From VXLM01 sp965242665 (lineage in GTDB: Bacteria; Chloroflexota; Dehalococcoidia; Lucifugimonadales; VXLM01): 64,000 nt of DNA. Location of the stretch: assembly GCA_965242665.1 (NCBI GenBank), contig OZ251484.1, positions 2,728,001 through 2,792,000 of the forward strand, given 5' to 3'. The position numbers and the translations under genes are program-made. This document shows positions 33,883 through 41,574 of this stretch, piece after piece (the stretch's first letter is position 1; each line of letters opens with the position of its first letter). Under the pieces are notes generated by a model that made no database searches, was not told the DNA's origin, and saw nothing but the letters and a program-made list of their open reading frames with translations.

Positions 33883-36174
33883 CTACTCACTCTCCGAATT
33901 CGCCGGTGCCGCGGGCGGGGTTAGCGGCAACTCGATGATCATTTCCGTAAACTCCCCAGGTTCGGACTCCACCTTGATCGTTCCCCCATGCTCGCGCACG
34001 ATGTCGCTGGACATCGCGAGGCCCAACCCCGTCCCCTGTCCAGTGGGCTTGGTAGTAAAGAACGGGTTGAAGATGCTGTCGATGATGTTCGGTGGAATCC
34101 CATTCCCATTGTCCTTGATGCGGACCTCGATGCTATCCTCGCCGCCTCGGGTGATAAGCCACAGCGTCGGAATGTACTGCTCCCCCCCGGCGCCGGATTC
34201 CCGTACAGAGCGCCGCTTCTCGTCCGTCGCGTCGCATGCGTTTCCCACCATATTCAAGAACACTCTCCCTAACTCCTGAGGAACCACTTCGATCTCCGCT
34301 GCCTCCGAATCGAACTCCTTTCTGAGGTCGAGTTGGAACTCCGAGTCGACTGCCCGCGCGCTATGGTATGCCAAACCGGAGTATTCGTCAAGCAGTCGGT
34401 TGATATCCACGGACTGCCGATCGCTCGACCCCCGCCCCATCCTAAGCATGTCGTGCACGATCCGGTTCGCGCGTTCGCCGTGCGAACGGATCCGTTCGAG
34501 GTTATCCGTCAGGTCAGAGGATATATCCTGGACGAGCCCCCTCTGGTCTTCCGTCATGTTCTCGCCCGCCTCTTCAAGAGACTCCCGCAGCTCCTCCAGG
34601 AGCTCTTCGGAAACTTCGGAGAAGTTCTTGATGAAGTTCAGCGGGTTCCTGATCTCGTGCGCTACCCCTGCAGTGAGCTCGCCGAGGGCTGCCAGCTTCT
34701 CTCGCATCACGATCTGGTCTTGCGCCGCCTGCAACTCCCCAAGCACGCTCTCCAACTGCTCGTTCTTCCCTTGGAGTTCCTCGGCCAGCTTCTCTACCAT
34801 GTTCAGCCGCTGCGCCTCCAGGGAATTCCTCCGGAACACCTCGAGCGCCGCAGCCATGTCCGCCACTTCGTCGCGTCCTCCAACGTCGACGCTGGCCTTG
34901 AGGTCTCCACCGGCCATCCGGCGCATCCAATCCAATAGCATCTGAAGGCGCCGCAGCAGCACCCGCCCGACGAAGAGCCATGCGATGAGAAGCGCGCCCC
35001 CGATGCTGAGGGCGCTGATCGCAAGAAGCAGGGTCCGACCTGTCAAGATGGCCTGGGTGGATGCGCGGGTGGCGCCCTCTGCACTGCCGCGGGCCGAGCT
35101 CACCAGCCCGTCAACCTCGACGCCAAGATCCAGAGCGACATCGCTGTTGTGCGCCAAGAAGTCTTGGAGGCCCTGCCTGAGCCGCAGCTCCTGCTCGACC
35201 AGATCGAACACATCATCATCCCCAAGGCCCAAGCCGAACAGCCTATCCAACACCGGATCGACGCTTGAATGCACGGATGAACCTTCGAGGGCCGACAGGT
35301 TCCGCTCGATGCGCCCTCTCGCGGCCTCGAACTGCTCCCGCAGCGGCTCCACCAACTGAGCGCGCGATACCGAGAATCCGCTCTCCAAGAGAAGAGTTGC
35401 ATTGCCGGCGTCCGCCCGCAGCTCCGCTATATGGCGGTAGCGCTCGAATTCCTCCTCGGAGAAATACTCCTCTCTCGCCCGCGGCGCGCTGTCGAAATCG
35501 CTGTAGCCTGTCATCGTGTAGAAGAGCTGATCGTCGACTGCCGGGCCCACGATGTTCTCCAACTCGACGCGTAGATCCGTCAATTCCGTTCGCAATGCTT
35601 CTCTTCGAGCAGTCAACTCGAAGAGCTTGGGCATCTCGTCCTGGACATCGCCGATACTGAGAATCAGCGAGTCCACGTGTCCGCGGATGCGATTCGCAAG
35701 TTCGGCTCTTTCTTGCAATTCGTCGGCGGAGTCGTCTCCCCGAGAAATGACACCTCTCAGTGCGGTGACTGGAAGCTCCGCGGCCTGCCTCGTGCTGCTA
35801 ATGACACTCCCGATACCAGACTGCTCTCCCCCCGCCTCGATCCCGAGGACGGACATCTGCTCTTCTAGGGACTGATAGGCCGTGTCGATCTCGGATGCCA
35901 CGGCAGCAAGCTCCTCGGGAGTCGCGGCCGCCGTCAAGCGAGGGGCTGCCGCCACCAGCGTGGCGCTGTGCTGTGCAACACCGAATGCCGCCACCACCTC
36001 CGGAATGCTGCGTTCGTTCACTTGACTCTGAGCGCTGCCGACGCTGTTGAAGGAAAACCATCCGACCAAGCTCGCCGCTACAGTCAGAAAGACGGCCCCC
36101 CCTATCCCAAGGTAGAGCTGAGTGGAGAGATAGTAGCGCTTTTCAAGTAGAGCGAGCAGCTTTGACTTTAGCAA
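33883..36174 (-). CDS. Sensor histidine kinase with periplasmic helical sensor and HAMP domain (TorS-like sensor)
   Basis: 763 residues. Membrane helix one lies near residues 22-44 (LGIGGAVFLTVAASLVGWFSF). The periplasmic part (~45-380) is helical and resembles the TorS sensor bundle, e.g. VAQHSATLVAAAPRLTAAATPEELAA written in two parts of that pattern. Helix two, a HAMP (LLDWMRRMAGGDLKASVDVGG), and a coiled coil lead to HisKA with GVAHEIRNPLNF near residue 505, the N box NMVGNACDATDEKRR, G boxes KDNGNGIP and GTGLGLAM. TTG start at 36174; no clear ribosome site. It follows a periplasmic binding protein gene by 7 bases, so that protein is its likely ligand receptor. Confidence 0.88.
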   Translation of the reverse strand: MLKSKLLALLEKRYYLSTQLYLGIGGAVFLTVAASLVGWFSFNSVGSAQSQVNERSIPEVVAAFGVAQHSATLVAAAPRLTAAATPEELAAVASEIDTAYQSLEEQMSVLGIEAGGEQSGIGSVISSTRQAAELPVTALRGVISRGDDSADELQERAELANRIRGHVDSLILSIGDVQDEMPKLFELTARREALRTELTDLRVELENIVGPAVDDQLFYTMTGYSDFDSAPRAREEYFSEEEFERYRHIAELRADAGNATLLLESGFSVSRAQLVEPLREQFEAARGRIERNLSALEGSSVHSSVDPVLDRLFGLGLGDDDVFDLVEQELRLRQGLQDFLAHNSDVALDLGVEVDGLVSSARGSAEGATRASTQAILTGRTLLLAISALSIGGALLIAWLFVGRVLLRRLQMLLDWMRRMAGGDLKASVDVGGRDEVADMAAALEVFRRNSLEAQRLNMVEKLAEELQGKNEQLESVLGELQAAQDQIVMREKLAALGELTAGVAHEIRNPLNFIKNFSEVSEELLEELRESLEEAGENMTEDQRGLVQDISSDLTDNLERIRSHGERANRIVHDMLRMGRGSSDRQSVDINRLLDEYSGLAYHSARAVDSEFQLDLRKEFDSEAAEIEVVPQELGRVFLNMVGNACDATDEKRRSVRESGAGGEQYIPTLWLITRGGEDSIEVRIKDNGNGIPPNIIDSIFNPFFTTKPTGQGTGLGLAMSSDIVREHGGTIKVESEPGEFTEMIIELPLTPPAAPANSESE

Positions 36175-36181
36175 TGATGGG

Positions 36182-37477
36182 TTACTCTACCCTCAAATTC
36201 TCAACCGGACGATAGCTGCCGTCCTCACCGATCACCGTCAGGAAGACTGCATCCGATCCCTGATTGTCACCGTCTCCATAGCGAAGCTCGAACCCATCCA
36301 GATCCACCGTGCCCGCGCCGCGAAAGCTATTGAGGAAGCACGTCCGATCCACCTCTAGACCGCATCTATCGAGTCCGTCGATCGCCAAACGCCCCGCCAA
36401 ATAGCCCTCGAAGGAAACGAACCCCGGAGTAGCCTCTGAGTCGTAAGCAGACAGGGCGCGAATGTATGCCTCCACGATAGGAAGAGAATCATCCTGCGGG
36501 AAAGGCACTACCTGAGTGACAAAGACCCCCGCGCCGCCCGATCCAAGCTCCTGCGCCAGCGCGTTGCTCCCCACGAAGGATACCGTCATGAAAACAGGAT
36601 CGAAGCCGGTGTGCCGTGCCCAAGAGATCAACGCCGCCACCGGCTCGTAAGCCCCAATCATGATTACCGCCTCAGGGTTCCCTCGTCGCAGATCGAGCAA
36701 TGCCGTCTTCACCGCCGTCGTATTGCGCGGATACAAGCCAATCGACACCGGCTCCATGCCGCGCCGTTCGAGCGCGAGCCGCACCCCCCGATACCCCGCA
36801 CGACCGAAAGAATCGTCCTGATACATGACCGCAATACGCTCGATGGACAAATCCTCGGTCAGCCGGGCGACCATCTCCTCGGTCTCCTGGTAGTATGACG
36901 CGCGCAAGTTGAGCACGCTGCTCCACGCAGCGTCCCGCAAGAACTCAGCTCCAGTGAACGGCGCAATATACGGAATCCCCGCATCCTCGGCGATGGGAGT
37001 CGCGGATCGTGATGTCGGAGTGCCGACCGCACCGATCAGCGCAAACACTTCATCGTCATCGATCAGGCGCAGCGTGTTGACCACTGCGGCCTCGGGTTCA
37101 TAAGCGTCGTCGTGTGATACCAGCTCCAACTGGCGCCCGTGTACCCCGCCCGCCTCATTCTGCTCCGAAAAGGCCGCACGGATTCCGAGCCGCATGTTTT
37201 CCCCCAGCGCCTGCGCAGGGCCGCTGAAAGCCGCCGACTGACCGAATACGATTCGCTGATCGAAGATACCGGGGTCTTGACCATCATCCACCGCAGCCTC
37301 CGACGTGGCCGTCGGACTGGGCGCGCTGCCCCCGTTCGCATCGTCCGACCGGCCGCAAGACACCCCTCCACCCAGAATCACGGCCGCCACGAGCACCGCA
37401 ATTCCTAGCGCAAACGGCTTCCTCTCCCGAAATGCGGGAGTACCGGAAAGAATGCTCTTGGAGCGCCCACGCTTCAT
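36182..37477 (-). CDS. Periplasmic binding lipoprotein of the branched-chain amino acid receptor type
   Basis: 431 residues. The lipobox is LGGGVSCGR (Cys near 42). The mature protein has the type I periplasmic-binding fold: IVFGQSAAFSGPAQALGENMRLGIRAAFSEQNEAGGVHGR and LISWARHTGFDPVFMTVSFVG. It could serve the liv-type ABC genes 3 kb away on the other strand, but it sits within a signalling operon, overlapping the anti-sigma kinase gene by ATGA and just ahead of the histidine kinase. A TorT-like sensing role is therefore at least as likely. Confidence 0.87.
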   Translation of the reverse strand: MKRGRSKSILSGTPAFRERKPFALGIAVLVAAVILGGGVSCGRSDDANGGSAPSPTATSEAAVDDGQDPGIFDQRIVFGQSAAFSGPAQALGENMRLGIRAAFSEQNEAGGVHGRQLELVSHDDAYEPEAAVVNTLRLIDDDEVFALIGAVGTPTSRSATPIAEDAGIPYIAPFTGAEFLRDAAWSSVLNLRASYYQETEEMVARLTEDLSIERIAVMYQDDSFGRAGYRGVRLALERRGMEPVSIGLYPRNTTAVKTALLDLRRGNPEAVIMIGAYEPVAALISWARHTGFDPVFMTVSFVGSNALAQELGSGGAGVFVTQVVPFPQDDSLPIVEAYIRALSAYDSEATPGFVSFEGYLAGRLAIDGLDRCGLEVDRTCFLNSFRGAGTVDLDGFELRYGDGDNQGSDAVFLTVIGEDGSYRPVENLRVE

Positions 37478-37893
37478 TCGACCTTGTACGTGACCATGGT
37501 CAAGTGGTTCTTGTCCTGCTCCCTCCGATACCGCATATCATCCATCATCGTGCGCGTCAAGTGAATGCCGAGCCCCCCGACGCGCCGTTCCTCCAACGTC
37601 GCGTCCAAATCAGGATCCGGAGCGTCGCTGAGAGGGTCGAACGGACTGCCGTCGTCGATGATCTCGATGGTGAGGGAATCGTCCGTCAAGGTCAGGATGA
37701 TCTCTATCTCGTTGACCCCGTCCTCGGTTCCATAGTCGATGACATTCAGCACCATCTCCTCGAGGACCAGGTTCACCCTGAAGACGAGGTCAGGAGACCA
37801 GTTCTCCTGCATCCCGAGGTCTTCTATCTCCGCGGTGATGCGGTCCAATTCCTCGCGTTCTGCTTTGATTGTCAATGACAAATGGCTGTTCAT
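37474..37893 (-). CDS. Anti-sigma regulatory kinase, RsbW/SpoIIAB-like
   Basis: 139 residues from the ATG at 37893, with GAGG 7 bases upstream. It is a stand-alone HATPase domain: NLVLEEMVLNVIDYGTED is the N box, IIDDGSPFDPL the G1 box and GLGIHLTRTMMDDM the G2 box. Such kinases phosphorylate a STAS antagonist and bind a sigma factor or other target. The STAS partner and a PP2C phosphatase are in the same operon; no sigma factor is. Confidence 0.9.
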   Translation of the reverse strand: MNSHLSLTIKAEREELDRITAEIEDLGMQENWSPDLVFRVNLVLEEMVLNVIDYGTEDGVNEIEIILTLTDDSLTIEIIDDGSPFDPLSDAPDPDLDATLEERRVGGLGIHLTRTMMDDMRYRREQDKNHLTMVTYKVE

Positions 37894-37895
37894 CT

Positions 37896-39056
37896 TCAAG
37901 CCTCGTTGCGGCGAAGGGTCAGGCATGTGATGTCGTCGGATTGCGGGGTCTCGCCCGCAAAGGCGCTCACGGCCTCGAAGACCGTCATATTCGCCTCCTC
38001 CGCGCTCTTTGGCGGCGACTCCGCGAATATCTCGCGCAGCGGCTCGATTCCAAACTCTTCGCCATCAGCATTCATGGCCTCGGTGACCCCGTCCGTATAG
38101 AGAATCACGATGTCGCCAGGTTCGAGAGTGATGTCCGTCTGACCGTATTCGAGGTCCGGCGCCAATCCAAGCGCAATCCCTCCGGTGAGCGGAAGCAAGT
38201 CCGAACTCCCGTCCGCGCGAACGATGAGCGGCGCGTTATGACCGCCCGACGCGTACGTGATCTTGCCGCTCGACGAATCATACACCGCATACAACACGGT
38301 AACGAACATCGCGGACTCGTTGTCCTCCGTCAGCAGGTTGTTCACCTCTTGCAGCACCTCGCCTGGCGCGCTCTTTCCGATAGCCGCGCCCTTCAGCAGG
38401 GTGCGGCTAGACATCATGAACAGGGCGGCAGGAACCCCCTTGTCGGAAACATCCGCGACCGCGAGACCGATCCGATCGTTCTCCAGCCGCAGAATGTCGA
38501 AGAAATCCCCCCCAACGTTACGCGCAGGCTCCATGTTCGCAGACACTTGATAGGCGTTGGTCTGCGGGGACTCGGTCGGAAGAATCGACTGCTGTATTTT
38601 GCTGGCAACGTCGAGCTCGTTCTGGAGAGCGACGAGCTTGTCGCGCGATGACAAAGCGTCCTTCCACTCCGCCATGTGACGCAGCGTGCGGTCGATCGTA
38701 ACCTTCAGATCCTCGAAATCAATCGGCTTGGTGACGAAATCGAATGCGCCGCGATTCATCGCCGTGCGGATGTTCTTCATGTCGCCGTATGCAGAGATGA
38801 TCACCGCCCGCACGTCGGGGTCGACCTGGGGTATCTGCTGGAGCAAGGTGAGCCCATCCATCAGCGGCATGTTGATGTCCGACAGCACCATGTCGATGCC
38901 GTCCTCATCGTTTAGCCGTTCGAGAGCCTCCACTCCATTTCTGGCGAAGACGAATTTGTACTGCCCAGCCCGAATGCTCCGCCGCATCCGTTGCAGCATG
39001 AGCGGCTCCAAGTCCGGCTCATCGTCCACGACGAGGATCTTTTGGGTGCGTTCCAT
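37896..39056 (-). CDS. Response regulator with PP2C-type (SpoIIE/RsbU) serine phosphatase output
   Basis: 386 residues from the ATG at 39056. Residues 1-~125 are a receiver domain: VVDDEPDLE, the phospho-acceptor Asp in LSDINMPLMDG, and the Lys in FDFVTKPID. A coiled linker (LQNELDVASKIQQSILP) leads to a PP2C domain with metal motifs NVGGDFFDI, VADVSDKG, ASGGHNAPL, YTDGVTEA and QSDDITCLTL. It should receive phosphate from the operon's histidine kinase and then dephosphorylate the STAS protein. The anti-sigma gene begins 2 bases after its stop. Confidence 0.93.
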   Translation of the reverse strand: MERTQKILVVDDEPDLEPLMLQRMRRSIRAGQYKFVFARNGVEALERLNDEDGIDMVLSDINMPLMDGLTLLQQIPQVDPDVRAVIISAYGDMKNIRTAMNRGAFDFVTKPIDFEDLKVTIDRTLRHMAEWKDALSSRDKLVALQNELDVASKIQQSILPTESPQTNAYQVSANMEPARNVGGDFFDILRLENDRIGLAVADVSDKGVPAALFMMSSRTLLKGAAIGKSAPGEVLQEVNNLLTEDNESAMFVTVLYAVYDSSSGKITYASGGHNAPLIVRADGSSDLLPLTGGIALGLAPDLEYGQTDITLEPGDIVILYTDGVTEAMNADGEEFGIEPLREIFAESPPKSAEEANMTVFEAVSAFAGETPQSDDITCLTLRRNEA

Positions 39057-39166
39057 CAATTCATTCCCTCGCGCTAGATGTTAGGCGGGACAGACACGCC
39101 GACGAAAGCCGACCGAGCGCCCGCCGTAGCAATGCCCTGCTCGGCCTCCCAACCAGATGCTCGATC

Positions 39167-39544
39167 TTAAGAACCCTCGACCGTGATGATCTTGTCGAAG
39201 CCGCTGATCTCGAAGACCTCGCGGATCGAGTCTTGCAGCGAGCGGACCGAGAAGCTACCGCCCTGCCGTTGGAGCGTCTTGGCCACCAACAGAATGACCC
39301 TGAGCCCAGCGCTGCTGATATAGGAAAGCTGCCCGAGGTCCAGCGTGAAGGCCTCGACGAACTCGTCAATCGCAGATTCCAGGGCATCCTGGAAATCTCG
39401 CGCGTTCGAGCCGTCGACTCGCCCAGCGACATTCGCAGTCAACGCCCCCCCATCCCGCTCGCCTTGTATCTTCAGCCCGTCGGTGTCCATAATCGTCCAG
39501 TCCGCCGCCAAATCCCCGCCTTCCTGTTCGGTATTCGTCGTCAT
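39167..39544 (-). CDS. STAS-domain anti-sigma factor antagonist
   Basis: 125 residues from the ATG at 39544, with GGAG about 11 bases upstream. The SpoIIAA-like fold ends in LDLGQLSYISSAGLRVILLVAKT written around the phosphorylatable Ser of SSAG. The N-terminal ~25 residues are polar and extra to the family. First gene of a five-gene signalling operon; the gap to the next gene is 110 bases. Confidence 0.92.
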   Translation of the reverse strand: MTTNTEQEGGDLAADWTIMDTDGLKIQGERDGGALTANVAGRVDGSNARDFQDALESAIDEFVEAFTLDLGQLSYISSAGLRVILLVAKTLQRQGGSFSVRSLQDSIREVFEISGFDKIITVEGS

Positions 39545-40092
39545 CGAGCCACTCTCCTTGTAAAGACTATCCCCATATCGCTCCAACCGCCGCGGGGCAT
39601 CCACAACGTATTATAGGATCTCTCCCACTCTCGTTCAACGCCCGAATGCGGTCCCTCGAAATTGCTTCCTCCATCCGACGCCACTGTCGGCGACTCTTTG
39701 TTTATCACGTCTGCGCGGATAGGGCAAGTGTCCGCTCGTCCGACGATCCATGGCACCAGGATCCCCCATGCTATGAAGCCGTCCATCGCCCCCTCGTATC
39801 CACTGCAAGGAACAGTTTACCAAACCATCCGTTGTCAAGATAGTGATTTGGTCGGGTTCCGTTCGATCTACTGGAATGGATTGCCCGCGGTTCGCCAGTA
39901 TAGACCTCCCCTAGACCGCAAATCCACCTGTCTACACCATTTCCTGCACTGGGGCCCCCTTCCTTCCCGCGCCGGCAGGTTGCCGCGGCGTACCCGACTC
40001 GTACAGGAAGGAACGTATAGTCCGATAGTTGCGAGTACCCTATAATAGAGACCAGACGGCAGATTGGCCCAACGGACGAGGGAGGCAGGTCG
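39545..40092. promoter_or_regulatory. Divergent promoter region between the signalling operon and livG
   Basis: 548 bases without a convincing gene. A TATAAT at 40041-40046 lies 47 bases upstream of livG, with no good -35, so livG transcription may need an activator. No clear minus-strand promoter was found for the STAS operon. No hairpin-plus-T terminator or palindromic repeat was seen. Confidence 0.4.
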
Positions 40093-40881
40093 ATGGACGA
40101 AGCGCCACTGTTGCAGATACGCGGTCTCGTCAAGGACTTTGGTGGAGTCCGTGCGGTCGACCATTGCTCCCTAGATATCATGCACGGAGCAATTACCGGA
40201 CTCATCGGACCAAACGGCGCGGGAAAGACGACCCTCTTCAACCTGATCTCGGGTGCGGCATCCCCCACCAGCGGCACGATTCTCTTCGACGGACGGCGCA
40301 TAGACGGAATGCAGATGCACCAAACCTTCGCGCTCGGACTCATGCGCACCTTCCAGATTCCCAGAGAAATGAAGCGCATGACCGTCCTCGAGAATCTGAT
40401 GTTGGTGCCGTCCCGTCAGACCGGCGAGCGGGTCTGGGCCTCATGGTTCATGCCCTGGCGGGTGGCGCGGGAGGAAAGCCGCGTCGAGTCCCATGCCATG
40501 GACGTCCTGAAACTCCTCAACCTCTCTCACCTGGCCAACGACTACGCAGGCAACCTATCGGGCGGACAGAAGAAGCTGTTGGAACTCGCCCGCACTCTCA
40601 TGTCCGAGCCGCGAATGGTCCTACTGGATGAGCCCGGCGCCGGCGTCAACCGCACCCTCCTGCGCGACATATCCGCCAACATCCTCAGAGCCAGCGTCGA
40701 GCGCGACATCACATTCGTGATCATCGAACACGACATGCGATTCCTCATGACCATGTGCGATCCAGTCATCGCCATGGCAAGCGGGGCAGTGGTCACGCAA
40801 GGAACTCCGCTGCAAGTCCAGGGTGACCCCCGCGTCATGGAAGCCTATCTAGGAGGCACGAAGAGTGACAGCGCTGCTTGA
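40093..40881 (+). CDS. livG: Branched-chain amino acid-type ABC transporter, ATP-binding protein LivG
   Basis: 262 residues. Walker A GPNGAGKTT, the LivG-specific TFQIPREMKRMTVLENLML region, signature LSGGQKK, Walker B MVLLDEPGAGVN and H-loop IIEHDM. Partner of LivF on the inner face of the transporter for amino acids, amides or urea-like solutes. Its end overlaps livF by 17 bases. Confidence 0.93.
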   Translation: MDEAPLLQIRGLVKDFGGVRAVDHCSLDIMHGAITGLIGPNGAGKTTLFNLISGAASPTSGTILFDGRRIDGMQMHQTFALGLMRTFQIPREMKRMTVLENLMLVPSRQTGERVWASWFMPWRVAREESRVESHAMDVLKLLNLSHLANDYAGNLSGGQKKLLELARTLMSEPRMVLLDEPGAGVNRTLLRDISANILRASVERDITFVIIEHDMRFLMTMCDPVIAMASGAVVTQGTPLQVQGDPRVMEAYLGGTKSDSAA

Positions 40882-41572
40882 AGTCTCCGACATCGTAGCC
40901 GGCTACGCCGAGACCGAAATCCTGCACGGGGTTTCCATCGTCGTGAACGAGGGAGATGTCGTTACCATCATTGGACCCAACGGCTGCGGAAAATCCACGC
41001 TACTGAAGGTCATCGTAGGCCTCGTTCGCGCCAAAGAAGGGCGAGTGAAGTTCCGCGGCTCGGAAATTTCCGACCGGCCTCCGGAACGAATCGGCCGAAT
41101 CGGCCTATGCTACGTCCCCCAAACTTCCAACATCTTCCCCTCCATGAGCATCCGCGAGAACCTGGAAATGGGAGCGTTCATCCGCAAAGACGACTACCAG
41201 ACGCGCATCGACGAGATGTTCGAGATGTTCCCCGACCTGGCCGCCCGCCCATCGCAGAAGGCCGCCAACCTTTCGGGCGGACAGCGTCAAATGCTGGCCA
41301 TCGCGCGTGCCCTGATGCTCGACCCCAAACTCCTCCTGTTGGACGAACCCTCTGCAGGACTGTCCCCAGCGGTCATGGACATGCTATTCGATCAAATCAA
41401 GGACATCAACCGCGCCGGGGTCTCCCTCCTCCTCGTGGAACAGAACGCGCGCAAGGCTCTGGGCATGTCCGACCGAGGCTACGTCATAGTCGCGGGAGAG
41501 AATCGTCTGGAAGACAGCGGGCCCGACCTCCTCGACAACCCAGAAGTAAACCGCTTGTACCTGGGAGGATAG
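40865..41572 (+). CDS. livF: Branched-chain amino acid-type ABC transporter, ATP-binding protein LivF
   Basis: 235 residues from a GTG with GGAGG 8 bases upstream, inside the end of livG. Walker A GPNGCGKST, Q-loop YVPQTSNIFPSMSIREN, signature LSGGQRQ, Walker B LLLLDEPSAGLSP, and LLVEQNARKAL, the LivF H-loop variant. Its TAG stop is followed at once by the first GT-C gene. Confidence 0.94.
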   Translation: MTALLEVSDIVAGYAETEILHGVSIVVNEGDVVTIIGPNGCGKSTLLKVIVGLVRAKEGRVKFRGSEISDRPPERIGRIGLCYVPQTSNIFPSMSIRENLEMGAFIRKDDYQTRIDEMFEMFPDLAARPSQKAANLSGGQRQMLAIARALMLDPKLLLLDEPSAGLSPAVMDMLFDQIKDINRAGVSLLLVEQNARKALGMSDRGYVIVAGENRLEDSGPDLLDNPEVNRLYLGG

Positions 41573-41574
41573 CC

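Noticed and set aside
41107..41568. Long N-terminal extension of the first GT-C protein
   Set aside because: The frame is only open in antiphase through livF; the sequence is Arg/Pro-rich out-of-frame translation, and the two paralogs begin at the junction.
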